This document shows, piece after piece, positions 34,961 to 44,768 of a stretch of DNA of 64,000 bases. Source of the stretch: Micavibrio aeruginosavorus_D (GTDB lineage Bacteria; Pseudomonadota; Alphaproteobacteria; Micavibrionales; Micavibrionaceae). The DNA lies in assembly GCF_051245535.1 (NCBI RefSeq), contig NZ_CP195303.1:2170001-2234000 (forward strand). The letters run 5' to 3'. The notes below the pieces were generated by a model, which was given only the letters and a program-made list of their open reading frames with translations, did not search any database and was not told where the DNA came from. Position 1 is the stretch's first letter. Each line of letters opens with the position of its first letter. A program made the position numbers and the translations under genes.

Positions 34961-37300
34961 TTAAATCGGCAATGAAATCGTAACAACCGTGCCATGATCC
35001 TGCGGGCTGTCCAACGTGATGGTGCCGCCATGCAATTGCACGATGTTGCGCACAAGGGTCAGGCCCAATCCAGCCCCCTGCCGTGCGGCCATCGCGCCCT
35101 TGACCGTGCCGCGTTCAAACGGTTCCAGCACGCGGGCGCGGTCCTCGCTGGCGATGCCGTGGCCTGTATCGCTGACGTGCAGGGCCACGTGACCATCGGC
35201 TTTGCGTGTGGCCCCCACGGTGATAATGCCACCTTCCGGTGTGAAATTGATCGCGTTGCGGATCAGGTTCAACAACACCTGTTTCATACGTTGTTCATCG
35301 GCATTGATCGTGCCGATATCATCCGGGCAATCCAGCCGCACATTGATTTTTTCTTTCCGCGCCCATTCGGTGGTCAGGTCGACCAGCCCGGCCAGCATGC
35401 GGTGGACATCGACGGCGGATGTTTGCAATTGCATGTACCCGGCTTCGATCGTCGACAAATCCAGAATGTCGTCAACCAGGCTGACCAGACGCTTGCCCGC
35501 ATCCTGCAATCCGTTCGTGTATTCTTTTTGTCGATCATTCAGGGGGCCGAAATATTCATGGCCCAAAATTTCGGCGAATCCGGTAATGGCGTTCAGCGGC
35601 GTGCGCAGTTGATATGATACGTTGGCGAGGAAGTCGAGCTTCAGCCGATCCGCCGCTTCCAGCGCTTCATTACGGTCGCGCAAGGCGGCCTCAACACGGG
35701 CGCTGTCGGTTACGTCCACATGGGCGACCAGAACGCCACCATCGGGCAGTGGCACCGTCGAGAAATCTACTAGTGTTTGATTCAGCAATTGCAATCGCCC
35801 ATCACGCTGGGTGCGGTCCAGCCCTTGCGCGACCAGCGCGTCGCGCTGTTGGGCCCAGACGGTTTCATGGAACAGCGGTTTGAGGCGTTCAACGATGCGG
35901 CTGATATGCGGTTCACCGTCCAGATCTTCCGGATTTAAATGCCACAACCGGGCCCATGCCGGGTTCCACAATTTCAAACGGCCATCGCCGCCAAACACGG
36001 CAACGCCTTCGGACAGGTTATCGAGCGTTTCTTTCTGCACGGCGACCAACGTGTTGTAACTGGATTCCAGTTCCAATCGTCCGGTGACATCCTCGAAAAT
36101 CATCATCAATCCGCCCATCGGGTGCGGAATGGCCAACTGGCGCAGCGCGCGCCCGTCGGGCAGATACAGCATGTCCTCATGCCCACCGATCAGTGCGGTA
36201 AACATGTTCAGCCAGCTTTGCTTGAATTTGCGGAAATCGGCCTGTTCCGGCAGGCGGCGCATTTCGCGCAATTTTTCCATGATGTCGCCCAGCTTTGGCT
36301 GGGTGTTAAGCCAACTGTCATCCAGTTGCCACAACTGGGCAAAGGCGGAATTGAAAAATTCAATCTTCTGGTCGGCCGCGAAAATGGCGATGGATGACCC
36401 CAGTTGTTCCAGCAATTCCTTGTTCGCGGCGGTGTTGCGGCGCTGGTGTGTTTCCAATTCTTCTTCGCGCGTGCGGTCATGCGCACTGCCCAGCGTCATG
36501 CCCAATCCGGGCAGGGGTGTTTCCGTGACATCCCACAACAACCGCGCGCCCGCATGGATAATGTGGGCCTGTGTCGTTTTGGGTTGTGCGGCATCCATGG
36601 CGGCCTGTGCCAATGTGCGGCCCGGCTGTAACGTTGTTGCGGGGCCCTTTTTACGGGCCGTTTGCGGCAATTCGCGTTGCTCGGCAATCACCGTTGCGGG
36701 CGATGTGTCCAAAACGCTGGCATAGGCGCGGTTGCACCAGACCAGATCGGTTTGTGTATTGCGCATCCACAACGGCACGGGCGCGTGGTCCAACGCGGCC
36801 TGCAGGCGCAATTGTTCCGATTCCGCGTATTGCTGGGCTTCGGTCACGCGGCGCTGTTCCTGCGCCTGCACGGTCATATCCTGCAGCCACAGAATGTTAA
36901 AGCTTGTGCTGTTGTCGCTATCGACGCCTCTGGACCCGGACAGGGTCATGGTGCGGGTGCGGTCCGCTGTGCGCACGGTGATGGAGAACGCTTCGCCCTG
37001 TTCCTGTAGTCGGAAAAACATCCCCTCCAACGCGGCGGCGTCGCTGGCCGACAGGCGGTTTTGAATATCGTGAATATTACGAATGGAATCGAGCGACAGC
37101 AGACGACAAAATCCATCCGAATACGCGATCGCGCCATCCGGTCCCCATCCGCAATAATCCATCGGCACCGCGGACAGGAAGGCCTCCATCCGCGCTTTCT
37201 CCGTGCGCATCTCGCGCGCGCCCAAAAGTCCCGTCATAAAGCGCGGGCCTTTTGTGGATTTTGGGGGGTTAGTCTTGGTGGAATCTGTGGTTTGCGTCAT
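34961..37300 (-). CDS. divL: DivL-like PAS sensor kinase with tyrosine in place of the phospho-accepting histidine
   Basis: DivL controls the CckA-CtrA cell-cycle pathway in Caulobacter and its relatives, binding DivK through an unusual kinase core. This 779-residue protein is close to Caulobacter DivL in length. Several PAS-like regions occupy about residues 45-540. The H-box reads FLANVSYQLRTPLNAITGF, with Y563 exactly where kinases have histidine. The ATP-binding domain keeps NLIRNAINFTPEGG, DTGHGI and GAGLGLTLVRN. No N-terminal membrane segment is obvious. The start at 37300 is preferred; an upstream in-frame start adds 16 residues. It sits between ahcY and tsaE, interrupted on both sides by inserted plus-strand genes. 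Confidence 0.87.
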   Translation of the reverse strand: MTQTTDSTKTNPPKSTKGPRFMTGLLGAREMRTEKARMEAFLSAVPMDYCGWGPDGAIAYSDGFCRLLSLDSIRNIHDIQNRLSASDAAALEGMFFRLQEQGEAFSITVRTADRTRTMTLSGSRGVDSDNSTSFNILWLQDMTVQAQEQRRVTEAQQYAESEQLRLQAALDHAPVPLWMRNTQTDLVWCNRAYASVLDTSPATVIAEQRELPQTARKKGPATTLQPGRTLAQAAMDAAQPKTTQAHIIHAGARLLWDVTETPLPGLGMTLGSAHDRTREEELETHQRRNTAANKELLEQLGSSIAIFAADQKIEFFNSAFAQLWQLDDSWLNTQPKLGDIMEKLREMRRLPEQADFRKFKQSWLNMFTALIGGHEDMLYLPDGRALRQLAIPHPMGGLMMIFEDVTGRLELESSYNTLVAVQKETLDNLSEGVAVFGGDGRLKLWNPAWARLWHLNPEDLDGEPHISRIVERLKPLFHETVWAQQRDALVAQGLDRTQRDGRLQLLNQTLVDFSTVPLPDGGVLVAHVDVTDSARVEAALRDRNEALEAADRLKLDFLANVSYQLRTPLNAITGFAEILGHEYFGPLNDRQKEYTNGLQDAGKRLVSLVDDILDLSTIEAGYMQLQTSAVDVHRMLAGLVDLTTEWARKEKINVRLDCPDDIGTINADEQRMKQVLLNLIRNAINFTPEGGIITVGATRKADGHVALHVSDTGHGIASEDRARVLEPFERGTVKGAMAARQGAGLGLTLVRNIVQLHGGTITLDSPQDHGTVVTISLPI

Positions 37301-37538
37301 GGGTGCAGTGTATCCGCGCAAGCCCCGTCCTGCAAGGGTTTGCCGCATGTTCGGCGCTTGTGAGGGGGGTCAAACTCACCTACAATCGTCTGTATTAAGG
37401 ATGACGTCCGTTGTCCCGGGTCTCGAAAAGCCCGCTTCTGAATCAGTGGCCGGCGAAAGCTGGTTGTAGTGTCGTGGTCGCGCAATTATTTTGCGCGATC
37501 CGTCCTGCATTTTTTGTTTCAGGCGCTTTTCATTTCCC

Positions 37539-37580
37539 ATCACCGGACACATCTGTCCGGTGATTTTTTATTTTATTTTT
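37539..37580 (+). terminator. Terminator-like hairpin in the leader of the propeller gene (possible attenuator)
   Basis: ATCACCGGACA pairs perfectly with TGTCCGGTGAT around a four-base loop and is followed by a long T-rich run (37565-37580), ending 15 bases before the ATG at 37595. No plus-strand gene lies upstream, since divL diverges. It may therefore attenuate the propeller gene or, less likely, terminate antisense transcription. Confidence 0.7.
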
Positions 37581-37594
37581 TGGAATTGATCGGC

Positions 37595-40438
37595 ATGCGG
37601 CATTTTGTGTTCGGCGCTTTTGCGGCTTTTTCTCTGATTTTGTTTACAAATTCTCCCGCGCTCGCGGCCTGTGCGCTACCGTCTGGTGATGCTGGGGACG
37701 TCGTGTGGAACACATCCAGCGCCTCCCCCGCCTATTGTGACGGCACGGTCTGGCATAAATTCCCCAAAGGGGAAGAGATTGAATCGTGGGTTGCCCCATC
37801 GCAGTTTCCGGTTTTGGCCAACCCGACCCCGCATTCAACGGATTATTTTGGTTATGCCGTGGCAATGTCTGGAAATCTGGCTGTTGTCGGCGTGTATCAG
37901 GATGAATCGGATGGAACCACTGGAATCTTGAATGCCGGGCGTGCCTATGTTTTTGATGCCGACACGGGCGCGCTGGTGGCGACGCTGAACAACCCCACCC
38001 CCCATGCGAGTGATTTTTTCGGCTATGCGGTCGCGATTGATGGCAATACGGTTGTTGTTGGCGCGTATCAGGATGAATCGGATGGCGAAGCGGGCACATC
38101 CGCCGCAGGCCGGGCCTATGTTTTCAATGCTACCACAGGGGCGCTGATTACGGCGCTGAACAACCCGTCGCCGAATGCCAGTGACCATTTTGGTTATTCT
38201 GTTGGTGTTTCCGGAAATTTGGCTGTTGTCGGTGCTTGGAATGATGAAATTGATGGCGGGGCTGGGACGACATCGGATGGCCGTGCTTATGTTTTCAATG
38301 CAACAACCGGGGCCTTGGTCACGGCGCTGAACAACCCCAGTTCGGTGACGACGGGTGACCAGTTTGGCGAATCTGTGGCCATTTCTGGCAATGTGGTGGT
38401 GGTGGGGACTTCATCAGACGAAGCTGATGGTGGGTCGACGACGTCGTTGGCGGGCCGTGCCTATTTGTTCAATGCGACGACGGGCGCATTCATAGCTCCC
38501 ATCAACAACCCCTCGCCAAATGGCAGCGACTATTTTGGCAAGGTTGTGGCCATTGATGGGAATCGCGTGGTTGTCGGTGCGTATTATGATGAATCGGATG
38601 GTAATGCCGGCGTGTTCAACGCGGGCCGCGCCTATGTCTTTGATGCAACGACCGGCGTGCTGGTGGTGGCGTTGGATAACCCGACCCCGCATGCAAGTGA
38701 TTATTTCGGATCCTCTGTGGCCATTGATGGCGGCATGGTTTTGGTCGGGGCTTATAACGACGAACATGATGGTGAATCGGGTGTATCGGCCGCTGGCCGG
38801 GCGTATTTGTTTGATGCCAATACGGGCGCGCTCATCACGGCGCTCGAAAACCCAACACCACATAGCACGGATACGTTCGGGAATGCGGTTGGTCTGTCGG
38901 GCAGCTATGCCCTGGTTGGTTCATGGCAAGATGAATCCGATGGCGGGGCCGGGGTGTCGGCCGCCGGGCGGGCTTTTATTTTCAGGCCTGGCGTCGTTTC
39001 ATCGTGGGATCCATCCTTGTTGCAATCGGCTGCGCTGGATAACCCTGTGCCCACGACCAGCGATTATTTCGGTTATGCTGTTGCGATCGACGGGGACATG
39101 GTTGCCGTTGGCGCGTATTCCGATGAAGCGGATGGCGGGGCCAGCATTTCCGGGGCGGGGCGGGCCTATGTCCACAATGCGGAAACCGGCGCATGGATCG
39201 CGTCGTTGGATAACCCTGTACCAACGACTCTCGATTATTTTGGCAACGCTATTGATATTTCCGGCAACCTTGTTGTGGTTGGTGCGTGGCAGGACGAGGC
39301 CGATGGCGCGGCCAGTATATCCGCAGCGGGCCGGGCTTATGTTTTCAATGCGACAACCGGGGCCCTGATCACGGCGCTGGATAACCCCAGCCCGAATGCC
39401 ACGGACAATTTTGGATATTCCGTCGCGATTGATGGAAACGTCGCCGTCGTCGGGGCGCATATGGATGAATCGGATGGCGGGGCGGGCACGTCTGCGGCGG
39501 GTCGGGCGTATGTGTTTAATGCCACGACCGGGGCTCTGGTCACGGCGTTGAATAACCCCAGCCCGAACACCAGCGATAACTTTGGCAATGCTGTTGCCAT
39601 ATCCGGAAACCTTGTTCTGGTCGGTGCGTATATGGATGAATCGGACGGTGGGGCCGGTGTGTCGGCTGCCGGGCGGGCCTATGTGTTTAACGCCACGACC
39701 GGCGCATTGGTCGCGACCCTGAACAACCCCAGCCCGACGGCAACGGACAATTTCGGCAATTCTGTTGCGCTGGATGGAACGGTGGCCGTTGTTGGCGCGA
39801 TGTTTGATGAGGCGGATGGTGGGGCCAGCGTGTCATCGGCGGGGCGCGCGTATGTGTTTGATGCGACGACCGGTGTATTGGTGACGGCCCTGAATAACCC
39901 GAACTCCACGGCCTCGGATGAATTTGGCAGCTCTGTCGGCGTGTCCGGTAATTTGGCCGTGGTCGGGGCATGGCAGGATGAATCGGACGGATCGGCCGGT
40001 GTGTCGGCCGCCGGGCGGGCCTATGTGTTTGATACGACGACCGGGTTGCTTGTTGGTGTCTTGAATAACCCCAGCCCGAACACCACCGACAATTTCGGGT
40101 GGGCTGTTGCCATTGATGATGGGATCGCGGCTGTTGGGGCGCATCTGGATGAATCGGATGGTGGGGCCGGCACGTCTGCGGCGGGGCGCGTGTATACATT
40201 CTGGCCCGATGGCGGTTGTAGCAATCCGGACGGGGTCGCGGGGGACGTCACCTATAATACCACGCACAACGTGCTTCAATATTGTGACGGCATAGGATGG
40301 TACGCGGCGGGGGCGGCGGGCAATGGTGGTGGCGGATGTTCTGCACCGTCCGGCGTTGCAGGTGATCTTGTTTTCAACACCACGCACAATGTCCTGCAAT
40401 ATTGCGAAGGCGATGCGTGGATAAAAATTGGGAATTAA
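37595..40438 (+). CDS. Secreted 14-repeat FG-GAP-type beta-propeller protein
   Basis: This 947-residue protein has a signal peptide (MRHFVFGAFAAFSLILFTN, ending PALA). A two-cysteine cassette follows: CALPSGDAGDVVWN, then PAYCDGTVWHKFPKG. Fourteen repeats of about 57 residues come next, each with NPxPxxxDxFG, VAVxGxxxxVGAxxDExDG and GRAYVFNATTGAL. A linker after repeat 7 splits them 7+7, suggesting two seven-bladed propellers. The DExDG loops could bind calcium, as in integrin-type FG-GAP domains. Two more cassettes with LQYCDG and LQYCEGDAW end the protein. The start at 37595 is preferred over a much longer frame. It is inserted between divL and ahcY on the opposite strand. Confidence 0.8.
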   Translation: MRHFVFGAFAAFSLILFTNSPALAACALPSGDAGDVVWNTSSASPAYCDGTVWHKFPKGEEIESWVAPSQFPVLANPTPHSTDYFGYAVAMSGNLAVVGVYQDESDGTTGILNAGRAYVFDADTGALVATLNNPTPHASDFFGYAVAIDGNTVVVGAYQDESDGEAGTSAAGRAYVFNATTGALITALNNPSPNASDHFGYSVGVSGNLAVVGAWNDEIDGGAGTTSDGRAYVFNATTGALVTALNNPSSVTTGDQFGESVAISGNVVVVGTSSDEADGGSTTSLAGRAYLFNATTGAFIAPINNPSPNGSDYFGKVVAIDGNRVVVGAYYDESDGNAGVFNAGRAYVFDATTGVLVVALDNPTPHASDYFGSSVAIDGGMVLVGAYNDEHDGESGVSAAGRAYLFDANTGALITALENPTPHSTDTFGNAVGLSGSYALVGSWQDESDGGAGVSAAGRAFIFRPGVVSSWDPSLLQSAALDNPVPTTSDYFGYAVAIDGDMVAVGAYSDEADGGASISGAGRAYVHNAETGAWIASLDNPVPTTLDYFGNAIDISGNLVVVGAWQDEADGAASISAAGRAYVFNATTGALITALDNPSPNATDNFGYSVAIDGNVAVVGAHMDESDGGAGTSAAGRAYVFNATTGALVTALNNPSPNTSDNFGNAVAISGNLVLVGAYMDESDGGAGVSAAGRAYVFNATTGALVATLNNPSPTATDNFGNSVALDGTVAVVGAMFDEADGGASVSSAGRAYVFDATTGVLVTALNNPNSTASDEFGSSVGVSGNLAVVGAWQDESDGSAGVSAAGRAYVFDTTTGLLVGVLNNPSPNTTDNFGWAVAIDDGIAAVGAHLDESDGGAGTSAAGRVYTFWPDGGCSNPDGVAGDVTYNTTHNVLQYCDGIGWYAAGAAGNGGGGCSAPSGVAGDLVFNTTHNVLQYCEGDAWIKIGN

Positions 40439-40451
40439 CGGAACGGGAATT

Positions 40452-40484
40452 AAAAAAGGCGGGGTGTTGGCCCCGCCTTTTTTG
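40452..40484. terminator. Bidirectional terminator between the propeller gene and ahcY
   Basis: AAAAAAGGCGGGG pairs with CCCCGCCTTTTTT around a six-base loop, giving T-runs on both strands. It serves the plus-strand propeller gene and the convergent ahcY. Confidence 0.88.
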
Positions 40485-40504
40485 TTTTTGATTTTTTGAT
40501 TTGA

Positions 40505-41821
<1,317 letters not shown>

Positions 41822-41824
41822 CTC

Positions 41825-41910
41825 GGGCTCCTTAAAAAGCGGGCGGAATTTAGGAAAATGTTATATCTTTGCGTGTATTGATAAGGGGTAAGCCCGCCAA
41901 AAGCAAGGGC
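41825..41910 (-). promoter_or_regulatory. Candidate structured 5' leader of ahcY
   Basis: On the minus strand, GCGGGC about 75 bases upstream of ahcY is complementary to GCCCGC lying five bases before the AAGGAG ribosome-binding site. Pairing would enclose about 45 bases and approach the start site. I looked for SAH- and SAM-riboswitch cores and saw no match, so this is only a possible structure. Confidence 0.25.
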
Positions 41911-41978
41911 AAAAGCCACGAAAAGATGGTTTAAAATATAACAATATCAATCGGTTAGGTTAAAATAGGGGTTGAATT

Positions 41979-42419
41979 ATGACGGTATACCGTGTTCCTG
42001 CGGCCAATCCATTGAAATCACAAGCGCCCGTGATCGAGGCGCTCGATGGCGGCCAGACCATCCCGGCTATCAGCTTCTCCGGGGCCTGGAACGGTTTTCC
42101 GGTCGATGCGCGGAAACTGGCCGACAATATGGCCTCGCTGCTGAACGGCAATCCGGCGCCGCATGCGCTGGCCGCACAAAATTCCGATATCCATTATCAC
42201 CGTATTCCGGCGGGCATCGTCCTGCGCCACCGCGACCCGTCATCGGGCGGGGTCAGCCGCGAAGGTCTGACCATGATTGTCAATCATGCGGCCGGCGATG
42301 TTGGTGCAAAATTGCTGGCACGGATGACACCGGATTTCATGCAATCGCTGTGCGCGACGATGGATCATCGTGTGTCTGCGGGTGGCCCATCTGGCCGCGC
42401 GCCGAAGCCCACTCTCTAA
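41979..42419 (+). CDS. Unknown small protein
   Basis: I do not recognise this 146-residue soluble protein. AGGGG lies seven bases before the ATG, which supports translation. The sequence has SFSGAWNGFPVDARKLADNM near the middle and HYHRIPAGIVLRHRDP later, without signal peptide or membrane segment. It is divergent from ahcY and convergent with rapZ, three bases from its stop, so it is a plus-strand insertion into the conserved run. Confidence 0.55.
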   Translation: MTVYRVPAANPLKSQAPVIEALDGGQTIPAISFSGAWNGFPVDARKLADNMASLLNGNPAPHALAAQNSDIHYHRIPAGIVLRHRDPSSGGVSREGLTMIVNHAAGDVGAKLLARMTPDFMQSLCATMDHRVSAGGPSGRAPKPTL

Positions 42420-42422
42420 AAA

Positions 42423-43289
42423 TTATCGCCCAATATCACGGTGCAGTGTTGCGCTGGAATAACCCTGTTGTTCCAGCCAATCGTGCATTTGTTCGGTGGT
42501 GAACACCGACCGGTGTCGTCCGCCCGTGCAGCCAATCGCAATGGTCAGATAGCTTTTCCCTTCCTGCTGATACCGGGGCAACAGCGGAGCGATGAGGGCC
42601 TGAAAATTCTGCATAAACGGGGCCCAGGCCGGATCGTTGCGCACGTAATCGCCGACATCCTTGTCCAATCCCGTTTGCGGGCGCAGTTCCTTGATCCAAT
42701 GCGGGTTGGCCAGAAAACGGATATCCATGACGATATCCGCTTCACGCGGAACGCCGTATTTGAATCCGAATGACATGATCGTCACCGTCATGCGTTCCCC
42801 ACGGGCCAGCCCGAACAGGGATGTTAATTGGCGGCGTAAATCCTGTGCCGACATGTCCGATGTATCAATCACATGATTGGCGGTGGCGCGCAGCGGGTGC
42901 AGCCATTCCTGCTCCCGCTTGATCCCGGCGCTGACGGGGCGGTCCTTCGCCATCGGGTGGCGGCGGCGGGTTTCGGTGAAACGTTTTTGCAGGGTCGATT
43001 CATCCGACCACAAAAACACCAATTCCGCATTGTGGCGCTTGGCGGCGGCCAGAATGGCGTCCGGGTCGAACCCGCGGGATCGTGCATCAATGCCAATAGC
43101 CACGGGGGCGGCATCGTGCGCGGTTTCCTTGACCAGTGAATCGATCAGCGATAGCGGAAAATTGTCAAAAACCTCATACCCCAAATCCTCCAGCGCCTTC
43201 AATGCGGAGGTCATGCCCGCACCGGACAATCCGGTCAGGATCAGGGTCGGGCGGTGGGATAATGGCGGGGTCGCGGGTGAATCATTCAT
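42423..43289 (-). CDS. rapZ: RapZ/YvcJ-family nucleotide-binding RNase adapter protein
   Basis: The family includes E. coli RapZ, which directs RNase E to the GlmZ small RNA and senses glucosamine-6-phosphate. In alphaproteobacteria the gene usually neighbours hprK and PTS genes. The 288-residue protein has an N-terminal P-loop-like LTGLSGAGMTSALKALEDLG, in which the usual lysine or arginine position holds M26. It also has SFGFKYGVPREADIVMDIRF and the C-terminal IAIGCTGGRHRSV motif. Family membership is firm, but the physiological role in this class is less clear. Confidence 0.9.
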   Translation of the reverse strand: MNDSPATPPLSHRPTLILTGLSGAGMTSALKALEDLGYEVFDNFPLSLIDSLVKETAHDAAPVAIGIDARSRGFDPDAILAAAKRHNAELVFLWSDESTLQKRFTETRRRHPMAKDRPVSAGIKREQEWLHPLRATANHVIDTSDMSAQDLRRQLTSLFGLARGERMTVTIMSFGFKYGVPREADIVMDIRFLANPHWIKELRPQTGLDKDVGDYVRNDPAWAPFMQNFQALIAPLLPRYQQEGKSYLTIAIGCTGGRHRSVFTTEQMHDWLEQQGYSSATLHRDIGR

Positions 43290-43320
43290 CCCTCTAAAAT
43301 ACCCCCGCGCGCGTCAAACG

Positions 43321-44031
43321 TCACGGGACAAGTTTCATTATTTTGATCAGGATTTGCCCCAACGGACTTTGCGATAGATCATTCTGGCTTTCCGCCGCGC
43401 GGCCAATCCGGTCGTCGATGCGGGTCAATCGCGCATCGGGCCGCCAGGCCTGCACCGCATCTTGTAACGGCGGATAATCCCGGAACGTGTCGGGGAAGGG
43501 CACGCTGACATACACGGCATCATGGCGGGTACAGACGCGAATTTGGGAATTGGCGCGTTTGGCAAAGTCAACATAGCCCGGCAAATGCCGCGCCTGCGCC
43601 ACGGGGGACAAATCGGCGGTCGGCCAGTTGAGGGCGTCATGCACGGGGCCAAAGCCCGGCAGGCGGGGCAGGGCGTCCAGATCGCGCTTCACATCATCCG
43701 TTTCCGGGACCAGCCAGTTGGTGTTCGGAATGCCAATCCACCCTTCGTGCGTCAGTCCGATGCCGTAGCGGAAGCTGATGCTGGTGACGCGGCCATCCTC
43801 ATCCACTTTGTAATGCGGCGTTTCCGCGCCCAGCAACGGCGTGGCCTTGCGCAGATAGGCGCTGATGATTTGTGCGGCATCATTGCGGCGCGTGGCCCAA
43901 TCACCCAGAAAAGCAGCCAGATCGGGGTCGCTCACCTGAAAATAAGCCCGGCGTCCGGGGTGCAGGCGCAGCGGGTCCTGTGGTGGTTTTGATCCTGTGG
44001 CCTGTGCCCAGAAATTGGATAGACGTCCCAT
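43321..44031 (-). CDS. Unknown protein in the position usually held by hprK/PTS genes
   Basis: I do not recognise this 236-residue protein. It has no signal peptide. Visible features are FWAQATGSKPPQDPLRLHPG near the start, a central SFRYGIGLTHEGWIGIPNTN and a C-terminal RIGRAAESQNDLSQSPLG. It lacks the P-loop and the signature of HPr kinase, so it is not a divergent hprK by eye. It lies 31 bases upstream of rapZ on the same strand and could be co-transcribed with it. Confidence 0.55.
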   Translation of the reverse strand: MGRLSNFWAQATGSKPPQDPLRLHPGRRAYFQVSDPDLAAFLGDWATRRNDAAQIISAYLRKATPLLGAETPHYKVDEDGRVTSISFRYGIGLTHEGWIGIPNTNWLVPETDDVKRDLDALPRLPGFGPVHDALNWPTADLSPVAQARHLPGYVDFAKRANSQIRVCTRHDAVYVSVPFPDTFRDYPPLQDAVQAWRPDARLTRIDDRIGRAAESQNDLSQSPLGQILIKIMKLVP

Positions 44032-44159
44032 AAAATGCCCTGTTTTTATTTATTTTTATAATGCGGAAAAACCTTAAGGCGGGTGGTCTGGTCTGTCAAA
44101 TTTGACGCTCAGCCCCCTTCTGGGCTATGCCCTGTAACGCAATAAAACAGGGGTCGGTT

Positions 44160-44762
44160 GTGCAGGACAACATTAAAAAAGGTATTCTCACGTGGGGCAG
44201 CTCTCTGCTCGCCCTGCCGATTGGTCCGGGGGCTGGGCTGATTGGTTACAGCGCTGGTGTCGCGGCGGGCGGGGTGTTTCCGCTGGGTCTGTTGGTCGGT
44301 GTGTCTGTTGCCGTTCTGACCTCGGCGGTCTGTGTTCCGTTGGCGCTGGCCATGCGGGACAAGGGCGAAGATTTGTCCGTGTCGATTCCCAAGGCGGCTT
44401 TGGGCTATGCGCGCGCCATTGAAAATGTCATTCCGGCGGCCTTGATCGGTATTATCACCGGGGCGATGCTCAATTTGCAGATGGGCAATTTGTTTGACCG
44501 CGAACGGCCCGCGCCGCCGGTGGATACCGGCATGGTCATGTTGCCGCATCCGCCGTTCCACACGGTGCCGACCCGGCCCATTATTCCCGCGCCTGAATCA
44601 TCCGTTCTGGCTGTGCGGTTTAATGCCCCGGCGCAGCATATTATTCCGCTGACGAAGGACGCTTATTACTGCGCGGGTCGGACGGCGGGTGAAATCGTGC
44701 GCGTGCATGTACCGGATGTGAAATATCCGGGCGGAAAAATCTTCGTCGCTGAATGCAAATAA
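44160..44762 (+). CDS. Unknown small membrane protein
   Basis: This 200-residue protein of unknown function has two adjacent hydrophobic glycine-rich segments (about residues 8-60) and a third near 93-112. A proline-rich soluble C-terminal part follows, containing PLTKDAYYCAGRTAGEIVRV and a final VAECK. The GTG at 44160 is preferred because AGGGG lies about six bases upstream; an ATG at 44127 would add 11 residues. It ends six bases before the chvG stop on the other strand. The C-terminal part probably faces the periplasm. Confidence 0.5.
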   Translation: MQDNIKKGILTWGSSLLALPIGPGAGLIGYSAGVAAGGVFPLGLLVGVSVAVLTSAVCVPLALAMRDKGEDLSVSIPKAALGYARAIENVIPAALIGIITGAMLNLQMGNLFDRERPAPPVDTGMVMLPHPPFHTVPTRPIIPAPESSVLAVRFNAPAQHIIPLTKDAYYCAGRTAGEIVRVHVPDVKYPGGKIFVAECK

Positions 44763-44768
44763 TCGGCG

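Noticed and set aside
37595..40438. Tandem repeats that could be taken for a CRISPR-like array
   Set aside because: The period is about 171 bases with continuous coding sense and diverged copies; they are protein repeats, not short direct repeats with unique spacers.
41822..41978. SAM or SAH riboswitch upstream of ahcY
   Set aside because: A simple complementary pair is present, but the conserved core nucleotides of the known classes were not found by eye.
43321..44031. Divergent HPr kinase (hprK) upstream of rapZ
   Set aside because: The position fits, but no P-loop or HprK signature can be seen.
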